Source of the DNA: Agrobacterium tumefaciens
Lineage (GTDB): Bacteria; Pseudomonadota; Alphaproteobacteria; Rhizobiales; Rhizobiaceae
DNA length: 64,000 bases
Direction: 5' to 3'
Assembly (NCBI RefSeq): GCF_013318015.2
Contig: NZ_CP115842.1
Coordinates: 620,001 to 684,000 of the forward strand
Under the pieces are notes generated by a model. The model was given only the letters and a program-made list of their open reading frames with translations, was not told where the DNA came from and did no database searches. The translations under genes and the position numbers were made by a program. Shown piece after piece: positions 9,187 to 18,636 of the stretch. Numbering within the stretch: position 1 is the first letter of the stretch; every line of letters begins with the position of its first letter.

Positions 9187-10001
9187 TTGAGACCTCTCAT
9201 GCGCGGGTCAAGCCTGTCGCGAAGGGCATCGCCCAGAAGATTGATGCCGAGCAGTGTCAGCGCGATGCAGAGACCGGGGAAAAGCCCGAGCCAGACGGCC
9301 TGCTGGATGAAGGGCCGGCCAGCGGCCAGCATGTTGCCCCAGGTGGGGGCCGGCGGTGGCACGCCAAGGCCCAGGAAGGACAGTGCGCTTTCCGAGAGGA
9401 TTGCCCAGCCGAACATGGATGTGGCAAGCACCGTGATCGGCGCGATGCAATTGGGCAGGATGTGGCGGAACATGGTGTAGATCTCGCCATTGCCCATCAC
9501 CAGCGATGCCTCGATGAACTCGCGCTCACGCAGCGACAATACCGCGCCACGCACCACGCGGGCCATGGATGGCGTGTAGGCGATGCCGAGCGCAAAGATG
9601 ATGCCGTACTGGTTGGCACCAAAGACCGCGAGAAGGCCAAGCGCCAGGAGAATGCCGGGAAAAGCGAGAAGCGCATTGTTGATGGCCATGATGACGCCAT
9701 CAATCCAGCCGCGCGCATAACCGCTGACAAGACCGATCAGAGTGCCGCAGATCGTCGCGAAGCTGACCGTCAGGAAGCCGATCCAGACGCTGGCACGCGC
9801 GCCGACCATCAGGCGGCTGAGAACATCGCGCCCGAATTCGTCGGTGCCGAGAAGATGGCTGGGACCGGGCGCGGCCAGCCGCGAGGCGAAACCGAGCTTC
9901 ATCGGATCATAGGGCGTCCATAACAGGCCGGTAATGGCGGTGATGAGCAGGAGGCCGATGAGAACGCCGCCGATAAGCCCGTTGAGTGTGAACTTTTTCA
10001 T
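9183..10001 (-). CDS. Peptide ABC transporter permease (DppC-type)
   Basis: Inner-membrane permease of 272 residues with an N-terminal helix followed by the DppC/OppC landmark GTDEFGRDVLSRLMVGAR near residues 50-70. It has several further helices and the cytoplasmic coupling loop EFIEASLVMGNGE. Overlaps of 4 nt (ATGA) link it to the DppB-type gene before it and the ATPase after it. Length is typical. Confidence 0.93.
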   Translation of the reverse strand: MKKFTLNGLIGGVLIGLLLITAITGLLWTPYDPMKLGFASRLAAPGPSHLLGTDEFGRDVLSRLMVGARASVWIGFLTVSFATICGTLIGLVSGYARGWIDGVIMAINNALLAFPGILLALGLLAVFGANQYGIIFALGIAYTPSMARVVRGAVLSLREREFIEASLVMGNGEIYTMFRHILPNCIAPITVLATSMFGWAILSESALSFLGLGVPPPAPTWGNMLAAGRPFIQQAVWLGLFPGLCIALTLLGINLLGDALRDRLDPRMRGLK

Positions 10002-10942
10002 TCGGCAACCACACGCGGATCGAAGAGGGGATAAAGAAGGTCGACGAAGAGATTGACCAGCACGTAGGACAGGGAAACGAACAGCAGGCAGCCCTGTATG
10101 ACGGGGTAGTCACGCGCAAAGATACTGTCGACCATCAGCCGCCCGAGCCCCGGAATGGTAAAGACCGTCTCGATGACGGCGATGCCGCCGAGAAGATTGC
10201 CGAGGATGAGGCCGATCATCGTCCATGTCGGACCAAAGGCATTCTTGAAGGCGTGCCGCCAGAGGACGGCGCTCTCCGAAAGTCCCTTGGCGCGGGCATG
10301 GGTAATGTAATCCAGCCGCAGCACTTCAAGCGTGGAGGCGCGAGCCATGCGGATCAGAACACCCATTTCGTGGATCACCAGCGTCATGACAGGCAGGACG
10401 AGATAGAGCATGCCGCCAACGAGATTGTCGCTGATCGACACGTATCCCAGCACCGGCAGCCAGCCGAGCTTTAGACCGAAGAACAGCAGAAGCAGAAGCC
10501 CGAGCCAAAATGTCGGTATGGACAAAAGCAGGGTTGCCGTTCCAACCAATGCAAGATCGGTCAGGCTGTTCTGTTTCCAGGCGGCGATCACACCTGCCGG
10601 AACCGCAATCAGGCTGGCGAGAAGAACGGCGACGACGACGATCTCAGCACTGACGAGGAACCGCGACACGACCAGCGGCAATACTGCCTCGTCGTTGACG
10701 ATGGACCGGCCGAAATCGCCCTGCACCACATTGCCCGCCCAGATGACGAACTGTTGCGGCATGGACTTGTCGAGACCAAGCTCTGTTCTCATCGCCTCGA
10801 TCTGTTCCGGTTGCGCCATGTCGCCCAGCATCAGGGCGGCCGGATCACCCGGAATGAAGCGGATGAGCGCAAAGACCGTGATCGACACAAAGGCGATCGT
10901 CGGCAGCGCCATCAAAAGACGGCTCAGTATGAATCTTATCAT
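9998..10942 (-). CDS. Peptide ABC transporter permease (DppB-type)
   Basis: Inner-membrane permease, about 314 residues. It begins MIRFILSRLLMALPTI and contains the DppB hallmark VFALIRFIPGDPAALMLG at about 20-37, a periplasmic region with GLDKSMPQQF, and the coupling loop DYITHARAKGLSE. The ATG at 10942 is chosen because GGGGA precedes it and it opens directly into the first membrane helix; a start 30 codons upstream would add a polar stretch not seen in the family. It is the first gene of the leftward operon ending at 3552. Confidence 0.92.
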   Translation of the reverse strand: MIRFILSRLLMALPTIAFVSITVFALIRFIPGDPAALMLGDMAQPEQIEAMRTELGLDKSMPQQFVIWAGNVVQGDFGRSIVNDEAVLPLVVSRFLVSAEIVVVAVLLASLIAVPAGVIAAWKQNSLTDLALVGTATLLLSIPTFWLGLLLLLFFGLKLGWLPVLGYVSISDNLVGGMLYLVLPVMTLVIHEMGVLIRMARASTLEVLRLDYITHARAKGLSESAVLWRHAFKNAFGPTWTMIGLILGNLLGGIAVIETVFTIPGLGRLMVDSIFARDYPVIQGCLLFVSLSYVLVNLFVDLLYPLFDPRVVAE

Positions 10943-11020
10943 CGGTTCCCCACGATTGATGGCCGGGAACGTGCTCCCGCCTCTATCGGTTTCGTTGCGG
11001 ATGACTATGACGGATTGATA

Positions 11021-11044
11021 AATAACGCGCAATATTATGCATAA
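11021..11044. promoter_or_regulatory. Candidate LysR operator / promoter area for the peptide-importer operon
   Basis: The 180-nt gap between the LysR gene and the first permease is AT-rich around 11010-11050. It holds AATA-N2-GCGC-N2-TATT (11021-11036) and the palindrome TTATGCATAA (11035-11044). LysR-type proteins bind interrupted dyads, so these are candidates. No binding site can be proven from one copy. Confidence 0.3.
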
Positions 11045-11122
11045 ACGTCATATGCCTATGCAGAATGGTGGCACGTTTCATCCTGATAGGGACAATGAGA
11101 TTTCTCGCGAAAAACCCTGTTT

Positions 11123-12028
11123 TCAGTCGATTTTTTGCGAAAGCTGGATTTGCTGCTTCAACGCGTCGCTGAGTGCCTGCGCCGCGATGGACAGCGGTGC
11201 GCCCGAGGCCCGGGCAAGACCGAACTCCTGCGTTGATTGCGGAATGAAGGGCAGCGCCACGACGGGAAGGTGCCTGTAGAGGTTAGCATAAAAACTGCTG
11301 ATGATCGTAACGCCCAGACCATGCGCGACATAGGCACATGCGGAACTGTTGGTGTGGGTCTCGATCTTCACCATCGGCTTGACGCCCGCTTTCTTGAAGA
11401 CCTGCTCGAGCGCCATTCGGTTCGGCCGCTGCCGGCCGATCAGAATGAGCGGAATGTTGCGCAGGTCCTTCACCGTTATCTCGGTAAGCTCGGCTAAAGG
11501 GTGATCCTGACGGACCACGCAGACGCTTTTGCCGGTGGCGACACGCTCGACATCAATGCCCGGTCCAATCTCACCTTCCATGCGCAGGAAACCGAGGTCG
11601 ATCACCCGCTCGCCAACCAGCCTGTTGATGGCGGTGGTCGTTTCAAAGAAAGTCTCGATGCGCACGCCGGGGAAATCCCTGACATAGTCGATCAGCATGG
11701 CGGGCGCGAAGTTCTCCCACATGCTGCTCGGCAGGCCGATGCGGACGATTTCCGGACCGGCGGCACCATTGCGCAGATCTTCGGCGTGGCCAGACATGCG
11801 GTCGACAGCAAGCAGCACATTTTCCGCGTCACGCGCGAGAAGCGCTGCCTCCGGCGTCGGGATCAGCCGCCCCTTGTCACGGGCAAACAGCGTCAGCGAC
11901 AGGTCCGCCTCGAGCTGAGCCAGAAGCCGGCTGATACCGGACTGGCTTAGCCCCATGGCCTTGGCGGTGGCGATGGTCGAGCCGGTGGAAAGAAGCGTGC
12001 GAAGGACTTCGAGCTGCTTGATATTCAT
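11123..12028 (-). CDS. LysR family transcriptional regulator
   Basis: A 301-residue DNA-binding regulator with the LysR winged helix-turn-helix at residues 1-60 (MNIKQLEVLRTLLSTGS, then AKAMGLSQSGISRLLAQLE). The LysR substrate-binding effector domain follows from about 90 to 290. It is transcribed in the same direction as, and just upstream of, the peptide-importer operon at 3552-10942, so it probably controls that operon. It could also be read through from the operon ending at 12147. No second gene is divergent from it. Confidence 0.9.
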   Translation of the reverse strand: MNIKQLEVLRTLLSTGSTIATAKAMGLSQSGISRLLAQLEADLSLTLFARDKGRLIPTPEAALLARDAENVLLAVDRMSGHAEDLRNGAAGPEIVRIGLPSSMWENFAPAMLIDYVRDFPGVRIETFFETTTAINRLVGERVIDLGFLRMEGEIGPGIDVERVATGKSVCVVRQDHPLAELTEITVKDLRNIPLILIGRQRPNRMALEQVFKKAGVKPMVKIETHTNSSACAYVAHGLGVTIISSFYANLYRHLPVVALPFIPQSTQEFGLARASGAPLSIAAQALSDALKQQIQLSQKID

Positions 12029-12146
12029 GAGGCCAGCACCATGGGATGAAATGACGAGCCAGTTTCGGTTCAGACCTTTTGCCGCCGATAGGCCTTCATG
12101 TCACCGGTTTTTTTTAGCATTGTCATTCGGCCCGGTCGGTCGCCGG

Positions 12147-13091
12147 TTACAATTCCACGTCGTAGACCCTGTCGTGGGTGGCAACACGGGCCTCTCCTGA
12201 TGGGGTCACCCACCCGCGGAACATGCCGGGCGTATTATAGGGTGCGGCAATGCCACCTTCGGCATCGATGGCGACAAGACCCGCACCGATATCGTAGGGC
12301 GCCAGATCCTTGTGGACGAGGTTGCCGGCGGCGGTTTCCAGATCCTGCCCGAGATAGGCGACACGGGACGCGATCTCATGGCCGACGACGTAACGGATGA
12401 AAAATTCACCCTTGCCGGTGCCGGAAACGGCGCAGGCGCCGTCGCGTGCATAGGTGCCCGCCCCGATCACAGGGCTGTCACCCACCCGGCCGTCAGGCTT
12501 GTTGGTGTAGCCGCCGGTGGATGTCGCGGCTGCGAGATGCCCAGCCGCATCAAGTGCCACGGCACCGACGGTTCCGTGTTTTTCGTTTTCCGTCGCTTCC
12601 GTACCTGCGGTGGCATGGGCCTTCATGGCCGCCAGCGCCTCGACACGCTTTTGAGTGGTGAAATAGGATTGAGGCTCCGTGGCAAGCCCCTTCTCCTGCG
12701 CAAACCGGTCAGCCGCTTCACCGGTGAGATAGACTGCGCGTTCATCCTCCATCAGCGCCCGGGCCGCCTTCACCGGGTTGCGGATGGCGCGGGAGGCGCT
12801 GATTGCGCCTGCCGCAAGGGTCTTGCCATCCATGATCGACGCGTCGAGTTCATGAATGCCATTCTCGTTGAGTGCCGCCCCATGGCCTGCGTTGAAATGC
12901 GGGCTGTCCTCCATAACGACGACTGCCGCCTCAACCGCTTCCAGCGCAGTTCCGCCAGCCTTGAGCACACCATAACCGGCGCGCAGTGCCGCCGCCAGAT
13001 CGTGGCGCGCCGCTTCCCATTCCTCCGGAGTCATGCTGTCTTCCGGCATAACCCCGCACCCACCGTGAATGGCCAGTGCGATCTTCGTCAT
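12147..13091 (-). CDS. iaaA: Isoaspartyl peptidase/L-asparaginase (Ntn-hydrolase)
   Basis: A 314-residue plant-type asparaginase of the IaaA family, expected to self-cleave and expose an N-terminal threonine. The cleavage site HGTVGAVALD is visible with Thr174 as nucleophile, and the substrate loop GGYTNKPDGRVGDSP and GTGKGEFFIR follow. These enzymes hydrolyse beta-aspartyl dipeptides and asparagine in the cytoplasm. It is the last gene of the long leftward operon with HyuA/DUF917 genes, 45 nt after HyuA, which suggests that the imported compound releases an isoaspartyl product. Gene symbol by family similarity. Confidence 0.9.
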   Translation of the reverse strand: MTKIALAIHGGCGVMPEDSMTPEEWEAARHDLAAALRAGYGVLKAGGTALEAVEAAVVVMEDSPHFNAGHGAALNENGIHELDASIMDGKTLAAGAISASRAIRNPVKAARALMEDERAVYLTGEAADRFAQEKGLATEPQSYFTTQKRVEALAAMKAHATAGTEATENEKHGTVGAVALDAAGHLAAATSTGGYTNKPDGRVGDSPVIGAGTYARDGACAVSGTGKGEFFIRYVVGHEIASRVAYLGQDLETAAGNLVHKDLAPYDIGAGLVAIDAEGGIAAPYNTPGMFRGWVTPSGEARVATHDRVYDVEL

Positions 13092-13136
13092 ATCCTCACT
13101 CCACTGTTGCCCCGCCGCAGGCAGGGCCTCTTACCA

Positions 13137-14675
13137 TCAATGAAAGGCGATATCGCCGATAACACGCACGCGGACCCTGCGAGCGCCGCCAGGCAGATAG
13201 GCGATGGGAATATCCTCCACCTCAAGCGTCTTGAGGCTCGCGCGCTCCGCTCCCGAAGCGACCGCTGCGTTCTGCGCTTCGGTCTCGGCTTTCGCAAGGG
13301 CTTCGTCGCGGCTCAACCCGGAAAAGACCTGATCCACCTCACCGGACACCTGCGCCATCGCTGCGCCGAGCGCATTGGCAACGCCTGCATTTTCCACACG
13401 CAGCACCTCGGATGCGCCCGGCACCTGCTCCGGTATCAGGAATGCGCCGCCGCCGACCGCAACCAGCGGCACGTCTTCGGCTGATGTCTTCATCTGGTCG
13501 AAACTGTCGGCCACCATGTCGCGGATACGGCCGAGCGTCGCCTGCACGAATGCCGGATCGAGGCCCTTCACACGATCCCTGTCGCCCATCTCAATCAGGC
13601 CTGCCGCAACGGCGATATCCGATGCCGTCAGTGTCTCGCCGCCGAAAACGCGGGCTTCGGTCAGGATGCGATACCCAACCGAGCGCGGGCCGATCTTGCC
13701 TGTCTGCGGGTCGACAATGGTGCCGCCGCCCAGTGCTACAGGTAGAAGATCGGGCATGCGGAACAGGGTGCGGACCCCGCCAATATGGACGATATTATTT
13801 GCCTCACGCGGAAAACCACCGACAAGGCAACCAATATCGGAGGTGGTGCCGCCGACATCCACCACCATGGCATCGGAAAGCCCGGTGAGAAAAGCCGCAC
13901 CACGCATGGAATTGGTCGGGCCGGAAGCGAAGCTGTGCACGGGGTTTGCGGCAGCTACGTCCGCAAGCGCCACGGTGCCGTCATTCTGTGTAAGATAAAA
14001 CGGCGCCTTTACACCTGCTTCGCGCAGCGCATCCGAAAATGCCTGTACCGTGGTCCTGCCAAGGGTCTGCAAAGCGGCATTCAGAAGTGCAACGTTTTCG
14101 CGCTCCAGAAGCCCGATACGGCCCAGCGTATGGGAAAGCGTGATGCGTGCGTCGGGGATCACCGAACGGACAATCTCTGCCGCCCTCACCTCGCACTCCG
14201 TGGTCAGCGGCGAGAAGGTTGCCGAAATGGCGATCGAGGTAATGCCTGCATCGCGGATTTTCATCGCCGCTTCACGGATTTCATCCGGGATCATCGGCAC
14301 CAGCGGACTGCCATCGTATTCATGGCCACCATGAACCATGAAGATCAGCGGATCGACGGCCTCGTAGAGATCCTTCGGCCAGTCGCACATGGGCGGCAGT
14401 GAAGAACCGGTCGGCAGCGCTATGCGGATGGCCGCAACTCGCTCCAGCCGGGCGCGCTCCACGACAGCATTGGTGAAATGGGTGGTGCCGATCATGACCG
14501 CACCGATCGGGCGATCTGCCGCGCCGACATGGCCAGACACGTGAGCGAGGGCCGCCTTCACGCCGGACAGGACATCCTGCGTGGTCGGAACCTTGATCGA
14601 GGCAACGATGGCGTCTCCATCGATCAGAACGGCATCCGTATTGGTGCCGCCAACGTCAATACCGATGCGTTTCAT
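13137..14675 (-). CDS. Hydantoinase/oxoprolinase A-type protein (copy 2)
   Basis: A 512-residue HyuA-family protein with an N-terminal actin-like ATPase fold (MKRIGIDVGGTNTDAV) and the motifs GTTHFTNAV, FASGPTNSMRGAAF and VVDVGGTTSDIG. Members use ATP to open hydantoin-like or oxoproline rings, usually with a partner subunit. Its start overlaps the upstream DUF917 gene by ATGA, so the two are probably co-translated and form a complex. It is a clear paralogue of the protein at 18629-20185, sharing long motif blocks. The substrate is unknown. Confidence 0.85.
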   Translation of the reverse strand: MKRIGIDVGGTNTDAVLIDGDAIVASIKVPTTQDVLSGVKAALAHVSGHVGAADRPIGAVMIGTTHFTNAVVERARLERVAAIRIALPTGSSLPPMCDWPKDLYEAVDPLIFMVHGGHEYDGSPLVPMIPDEIREAAMKIRDAGITSIAISATFSPLTTECEVRAAEIVRSVIPDARITLSHTLGRIGLLERENVALLNAALQTLGRTTVQAFSDALREAGVKAPFYLTQNDGTVALADVAAANPVHSFASGPTNSMRGAAFLTGLSDAMVVDVGGTTSDIGCLVGGFPREANNIVHIGGVRTLFRMPDLLPVALGGGTIVDPQTGKIGPRSVGYRILTEARVFGGETLTASDIAVAAGLIEMGDRDRVKGLDPAFVQATLGRIRDMVADSFDQMKTSAEDVPLVAVGGGAFLIPEQVPGASEVLRVENAGVANALGAAMAQVSGEVDQVFSGLSRDEALAKAETEAQNAAVASGAERASLKTLEVEDIPIAYLPGGARRVRVRVIGDIAFH

Positions 14676-15748
14676 GGGAATACCGATCTGAAATCAATGT
14701 CATAACCGAAGGCACGCGGGCCAACGGCAGCAATGCCGGCAGGCGTCGTCAAGAGTTCCGGCGCCGGCAGGGCGATAACCGTGACACGCTGGCCATAGCG
14801 CACCGATTCCGTGCCGATGGCGCTGCCCGAAACAGTGTCGAGAAGGCAGATCAAATCCGGCGTCATGGCGACCGGCTGGCCGTCGCGGAAGGCGACCGCC
14901 CACTCGTTCTGGAAGGCAAGTTTCATGCGTGAGCCGCGATCGGCGTCGATGCCTTCAATGGTCGTACTGCCGCGCAGAAAGCCACCGGTGGTCTCGCGGG
15001 CGACATCCACCACCTTGCCGCGGAACAGCTGTTTGCCACCCTCATGGTTGAGAACCGCCTGAACCGGGTCATCATGGCGTGCACGCGCCTCCATCACCGC
15101 GCGCCCGAGTTCGGTCGCCTTTGTGACGGTGTAATGAATGCCCCATTCCTTCACTTCCTTGCCGGTGCGCGGCGCCTTGCAGGTGGCGGCGGTGGAACCA
15201 ACTTCGGTGCAGACCTTGCGCGAGATGCGCTCCATCCATTTCCACGATGCAGCGCGCGTCACGATCACCTCATTGTCGCGTACATCGACGAGCGACAGCG
15301 GAAACATCGGCAGGTTGCCGATGGCGAATGAGGTCATCTGCGCTTCGGGATAAGCACGTCCCATGGCATCGGCATTGACGACGGGCCGGTCGAGCATGGC
15401 GGCGGCGAGGAAGGACGATAACGCATTCGAACCGCCGATTTCCACGCTCATGATCGCCCGGAAAGGCTTGCCGAGATAATCCTCCATGACCTCGACCGCG
15501 CGGGCAAGATGAACGGGGTCTCCCAGCCGTTCCTGACCAACAAGCGGTGCACCCATCTTGGAGACGACCGCAACCATGTCGTCATCAGCAAGCGCCATGG
15601 GGTCCATGACCTTCACCCGTCTGCCTTCGGCATAAAGACGGCGCAGATTGAGCGTCGAGATATAGGGATTGCCTCCACCGCCCGTTCCCAGAATCCAGGC
15701 GCCGGTGGCAAGAGGTTCGATGTCATCTTCGGAAAATTCCTGGATCAT
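14672..15748 (-). CDS. DUF917-family protein (copy 2)
   Basis: A 358-residue protein of the DUF917 / S-methyl-thiohydantoin desulfurase-like family. Landmarks are the N-terminal ILGTGGGGNPYIS, VSKMGAPLVGQE, VEIGGSNALSSFLAA and NADAMGRAYPEAQM; a C-terminal domain begins near residue 170. The family is commonly found beside HyuA-type ATPases, as here (4-nt overlap with HyuA copy 2). It probably forms a two-subunit cytoplasmic enzyme acting on a cyclic ureido/imide-like compound, which is inference from family and neighbours. Confidence 0.82.
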   Translation of the reverse strand: MIQEFSEDDIEPLATGAWILGTGGGGNPYISTLNLRRLYAEGRRVKVMDPMALADDDMVAVVSKMGAPLVGQERLGDPVHLARAVEVMEDYLGKPFRAIMSVEIGGSNALSSFLAAAMLDRPVVNADAMGRAYPEAQMTSFAIGNLPMFPLSLVDVRDNEVIVTRAASWKWMERISRKVCTEVGSTAATCKAPRTGKEVKEWGIHYTVTKATELGRAVMEARARHDDPVQAVLNHEGGKQLFRGKVVDVARETTGGFLRGSTTIEGIDADRGSRMKLAFQNEWAVAFRDGQPVAMTPDLICLLDTVSGSAIGTESVRYGQRVTVIALPAPELLTTPAGIAAVGPRAFGYDIDFRSVFP

Positions 15749-15825
15749 GCGTCATCCTCGGGCATGCCGCAGCCTTTCCGGCGCAAGCGATGCTCCTTCC
15801 CTTTATCGTTCCAAGTCTCATCGGC

Positions 15826-15841
15826 CCCGCCCTGCGGCGGG
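15826..15841 (-). repeat. Short GC hairpin after the binding-protein gene
   Basis: CCCGCC (15826-15831) and GGCGGG (15836-15841) can form a hairpin with a CTGC loop in the gap between the binding-protein stop and the next DUF917 gene. There is no T-run after it on the minus strand. It probably stabilises the upstream message rather than terminating it. Confidence 0.4.
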
Positions 15842-15863
15842 ACCGCTTTTCATGGGACGGAGA

Positions 15864-17459
15864 TCACTCCGCCTTGCAGTCCCAATGGAAGTTGGAGAAG
15901 TTCAGGTCCCAGCTCTGCATGGGAATGAACTCGTAACCCTGAAGGCACTTGTTCGCCGCATAACGGCGGTTCGGCGCAACCGCCCACACATCCGGTTGAA
16001 GACCGGCGATCTTGGTCTGCAGTTCCTTGTAGGTTGCGTTCTGTTCGCTGGTATCGGTCGTGGCACGGACCTTGTCGATCAGCCCGTCGATTTCCGCGTT
16101 CTGCAGCCATTCCATCGACATCCATGTGCCTGATGCCTTGGAGTGATACTGGTTGTAGAACATCGCATCCGGAGATGGATAGGTCGGCGAGATATTCACC
16201 TGCGTCGACGCAGGCGTCGTTTCAGGCTTGGAGGAAAGCTCGACGATACGGTTCCAAGGCTCTGGCTTGATATCGAGCGTAATACCGATTTGCTCGAGGC
16301 TGGATTGCAAAAGCAGCGCCACTTCCGCCTCGAAGGCCAGCGAAGCGACATAGCTGTTGACCAGCGTGATTTTCTGGCCGGCATATTTCGACTTCGCCAG
16401 TTCTTCCTTCGCCTTTTCCAGATCGTAGACGCCGGGCTGAATATCGCCGTTATGCGCGTCCTTGAAAGCGTCGGATAGCGGCCCCTGCATGTCGAAACCG
16501 GGATAAATCACTTCCTGGATCGTCTTGTAATCCGTCGCATAGGCAATGGCGCGACGAACGTGAACGTCGTCGGTCGGGTAAACCTTGGTGTTGAGCTTGA
16601 TGACGAAACCGCCGGCGGTGCGGGTCTGGATGAGCTTGTAACCCTTCATCCGGCCGATGGATTCATAGGTGTCGTTGCCAAGGCCGTGCGAGGAAAGGCC
16701 AAGTTCGCCCTTTTCAGCCAGCGCCTTGACGGTAGCGTCGTCGCTCGTCTGGACGAAGCGTACTTCGTCGATCGGCTTGCCCTTGGTCCAGCCAAGGAAA
16801 TAGTCCGCATTGCGGGCAATGACCATATCGGCAGAACGGTTGTAGCTGACGAGCTTGTATGGGCCGGAACCGGCGGAATGTTCGCCCACATAGGCCTCGC
16901 CCCACTTGTCTTCGGGCTTGGCATTGGCTTCGATCAACGTCTTGTTCAACGCCATCATCAGCGGCGTGGAGGCCATGAAGGGCGAAAACTGACGCTCGAT
17001 CTTCATGACGAGCGTCGCATCATCAGGCGCGCTGACGTTTTCGGGCTTCAGCACGCCGACGATGAGGTTCGACGGCCCCTTGTTGATGCCGAGCAGGCGC
17101 TGCACCGACCAGACGAGATCGGCAGCCTTCACCGCCGTGCCATCCTGGAACTTCGCATCGTCGCGCAGATGGAAGGTATAGGTCAGGCCGTCTTCAGAAA
17201 TATCCCAGGACTTTGCCAGATGCGGCACGATTTCGCCCTTGGCATTCACCGTGGTCAGGCCGTCATACATGTTCACGATGGCCATGTAGCCGGTATAGTC
17301 AGTCACTTTCGCCGGGTCGAGCGAGCTGAATATCTGCATCGTGTTGACCGCGACCGAAACCTTGTCCTCCGCAAAAGCAGCGGAAGAAACAAGCGGCAAC
17401 GCGATTGCCGTGCCGAGCGCAAGCACGGCAAGGCGGGAAGGAATTCCTGGCATTTTCAT
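15864..17459 (-). CDS. Peptide-type ABC transporter substrate-binding protein
   Basis: A 531-residue SBP_bac_5 protein with a signal peptide (positively charged start, hydrophobic core, likely cleavage after SSAAFA before EDKVSVAV). Landmarks include LAKSWDISEDGLTYTFHLR and AKFQDGTAVKAADLVW. It is the binding partner of the permeases and ATPase encoded at 20203-23763. Unusually, it is separated from them by a HyuA/DUF917 pair and followed by a second such pair. The start at 17459 has GGAG-type bases a few nt upstream. Confidence 0.92.
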   Translation of the reverse strand: MKMPGIPSRLAVLALGTAIALPLVSSAAFAEDKVSVAVNTMQIFSSLDPAKVTDYTGYMAIVNMYDGLTTVNAKGEIVPHLAKSWDISEDGLTYTFHLRDDAKFQDGTAVKAADLVWSVQRLLGINKGPSNLIVGVLKPENVSAPDDATLVMKIERQFSPFMASTPLMMALNKTLIEANAKPEDKWGEAYVGEHSAGSGPYKLVSYNRSADMVIARNADYFLGWTKGKPIDEVRFVQTSDDATVKALAEKGELGLSSHGLGNDTYESIGRMKGYKLIQTRTAGGFVIKLNTKVYPTDDVHVRRAIAYATDYKTIQEVIYPGFDMQGPLSDAFKDAHNGDIQPGVYDLEKAKEELAKSKYAGQKITLVNSYVASLAFEAEVALLLQSSLEQIGITLDIKPEPWNRIVELSSKPETTPASTQVNISPTYPSPDAMFYNQYHSKASGTWMSMEWLQNAEIDGLIDKVRATTDTSEQNATYKELQTKIAGLQPDVWAVAPNRRYAANKCLQGYEFIPMQSWDLNFSNFHWDCKAE

Positions 17460-17502
17460 TGTCGTTCTCCTCTTTATTGCGGGTCATTTGCCCCGCTTAT
17501 GG

Positions 17503-18636
17503 TTAGGCAGCCTTGCCGACCGGGACGGGCAGCGGTGAGAAAGGAATGTCCGGGTAACCGAAAGCCGCCGGTCCAACGACTTCGAGCGCGCGGGCGCTGC
17601 GCAGCAGATCGTGGCAGGGGATCGCGACCACGGCCACGCGCTGGCCGTAACGCAGGACTTCGGTGGTGATCGGGTAACCGGTATCGACATCGAGCAAGAC
17701 GATCAGATCAGGAACGGTCACTTCCACCTTGCCGTCACGGCGGAACAGCAGGAATTCGTTCTGGATCGCCACGCTCGCCATCTGGCCCGAGCAATCGTCG
17801 AAGCCGGAAAGCTCGACATCGCCCACGGCAAAACCGCCGCGCAGATGGCGTTTCAGATCGGTGATCTTGCCGTTGAAGATGCGCCGTCCGCCTTCAAGCG
17901 CGCAGACAGCCGCAATCGGGTCTTCCTGCTGCTTGCGGGCACGGATCACCGCCTCGCCGAGCGCGATCGCCTTGGTGTAGGTTTTCGGAATACCATACTG
18001 GTGCACGTAGTGCGCCTGCATCGGCGCGGTCGCCAGCATTGCGCCGCCGCCCTGAGAAACGACGCAGGCGCGGGCCATGCGCTCGTGCCAGACTTCGGAA
18101 ACGGCGTGGCTGAAGATCACGGCATTGCCGTGCAGGTCGCACATCACCGATGGCGTCGAACTGTGGCCGTAGATGGAGAAGGTCGTCATCTGCATCTCTG
18201 GGAAAGCCCGGCCCATGCCGTCGCAATCGAGGATCGGCAGCCCACCAAGCGCCGCCGTCACCAGCGGGTTCATGGAGTTCGAGCCGCCGATTTCCTCGCA
18301 GACGATGGCATCTACCGGCGTGCGGATCAGCTCTTCCATGGCGCGCAGGCAACGCAGACCCTCACGGCCCTCGCGAATGCGCTCCACGCCGACAACGGGG
18401 GCGCCAATGCCGCCGATGGACATGCAAAGCGCGTCCGGCTCGATGGCGTCTGTCGCAAGGATCTTCATCTCGTAGCCGGCCTTCATGGCCTCGAGTGCAA
18501 GCAGCTTGCCCAGATAGGGATTGCCGCCGCCGCCGGTGCCGAGAATGCCCGCACCGATTTCCAGCGCGTCGAGATCTTCCCTCGTCAGCGTACGCAATGC
18601 CGCTTCGTCATATTTCAGCTTGCGCGTCTCAGCCAT
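17503..18636 (-). CDS. DUF917-family protein (copy 1)
   Basis: About 377 residues and paralogous to the protein at 14672-15748, with the shared blocks ILGTGGGGNPYLGKL, CEEIGGSNSMNPLVTAALGG and DCDGMGRAFPEMQMT. The ATG at 18636 (MAETRK) has GGGAG about 7 nt upstream and overlaps the end of the HyuA gene by 8 nt; a start seven codons earlier lacks a good ribosome site. With HyuA copy 1 it presumably forms a two-subunit ring-opening or desulfurising enzyme. The assignment rests on family and gene pairing. Confidence 0.82.
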   Translation of the reverse strand: MAETRKLKYDEAALRTLTREDLDALEIGAGILGTGGGGNPYLGKLLALEAMKAGYEMKILATDAIEPDALCMSIGGIGAPVVGVERIREGREGLRCLRAMEELIRTPVDAIVCEEIGGSNSMNPLVTAALGGLPILDCDGMGRAFPEMQMTTFSIYGHSSTPSVMCDLHGNAVIFSHAVSEVWHERMARACVVSQGGGAMLATAPMQAHYVHQYGIPKTYTKAIALGEAVIRARKQQEDPIAAVCALEGGRRIFNGKITDLKRHLRGGFAVGDVELSGFDDCSGQMASVAIQNEFLLFRRDGKVEVTVPDLIVLLDVDTGYPITTEVLRYGQRVAVVAIPCHDLLRSARALEVVGPAAFGYPDIPFSPLPVPVGKAA

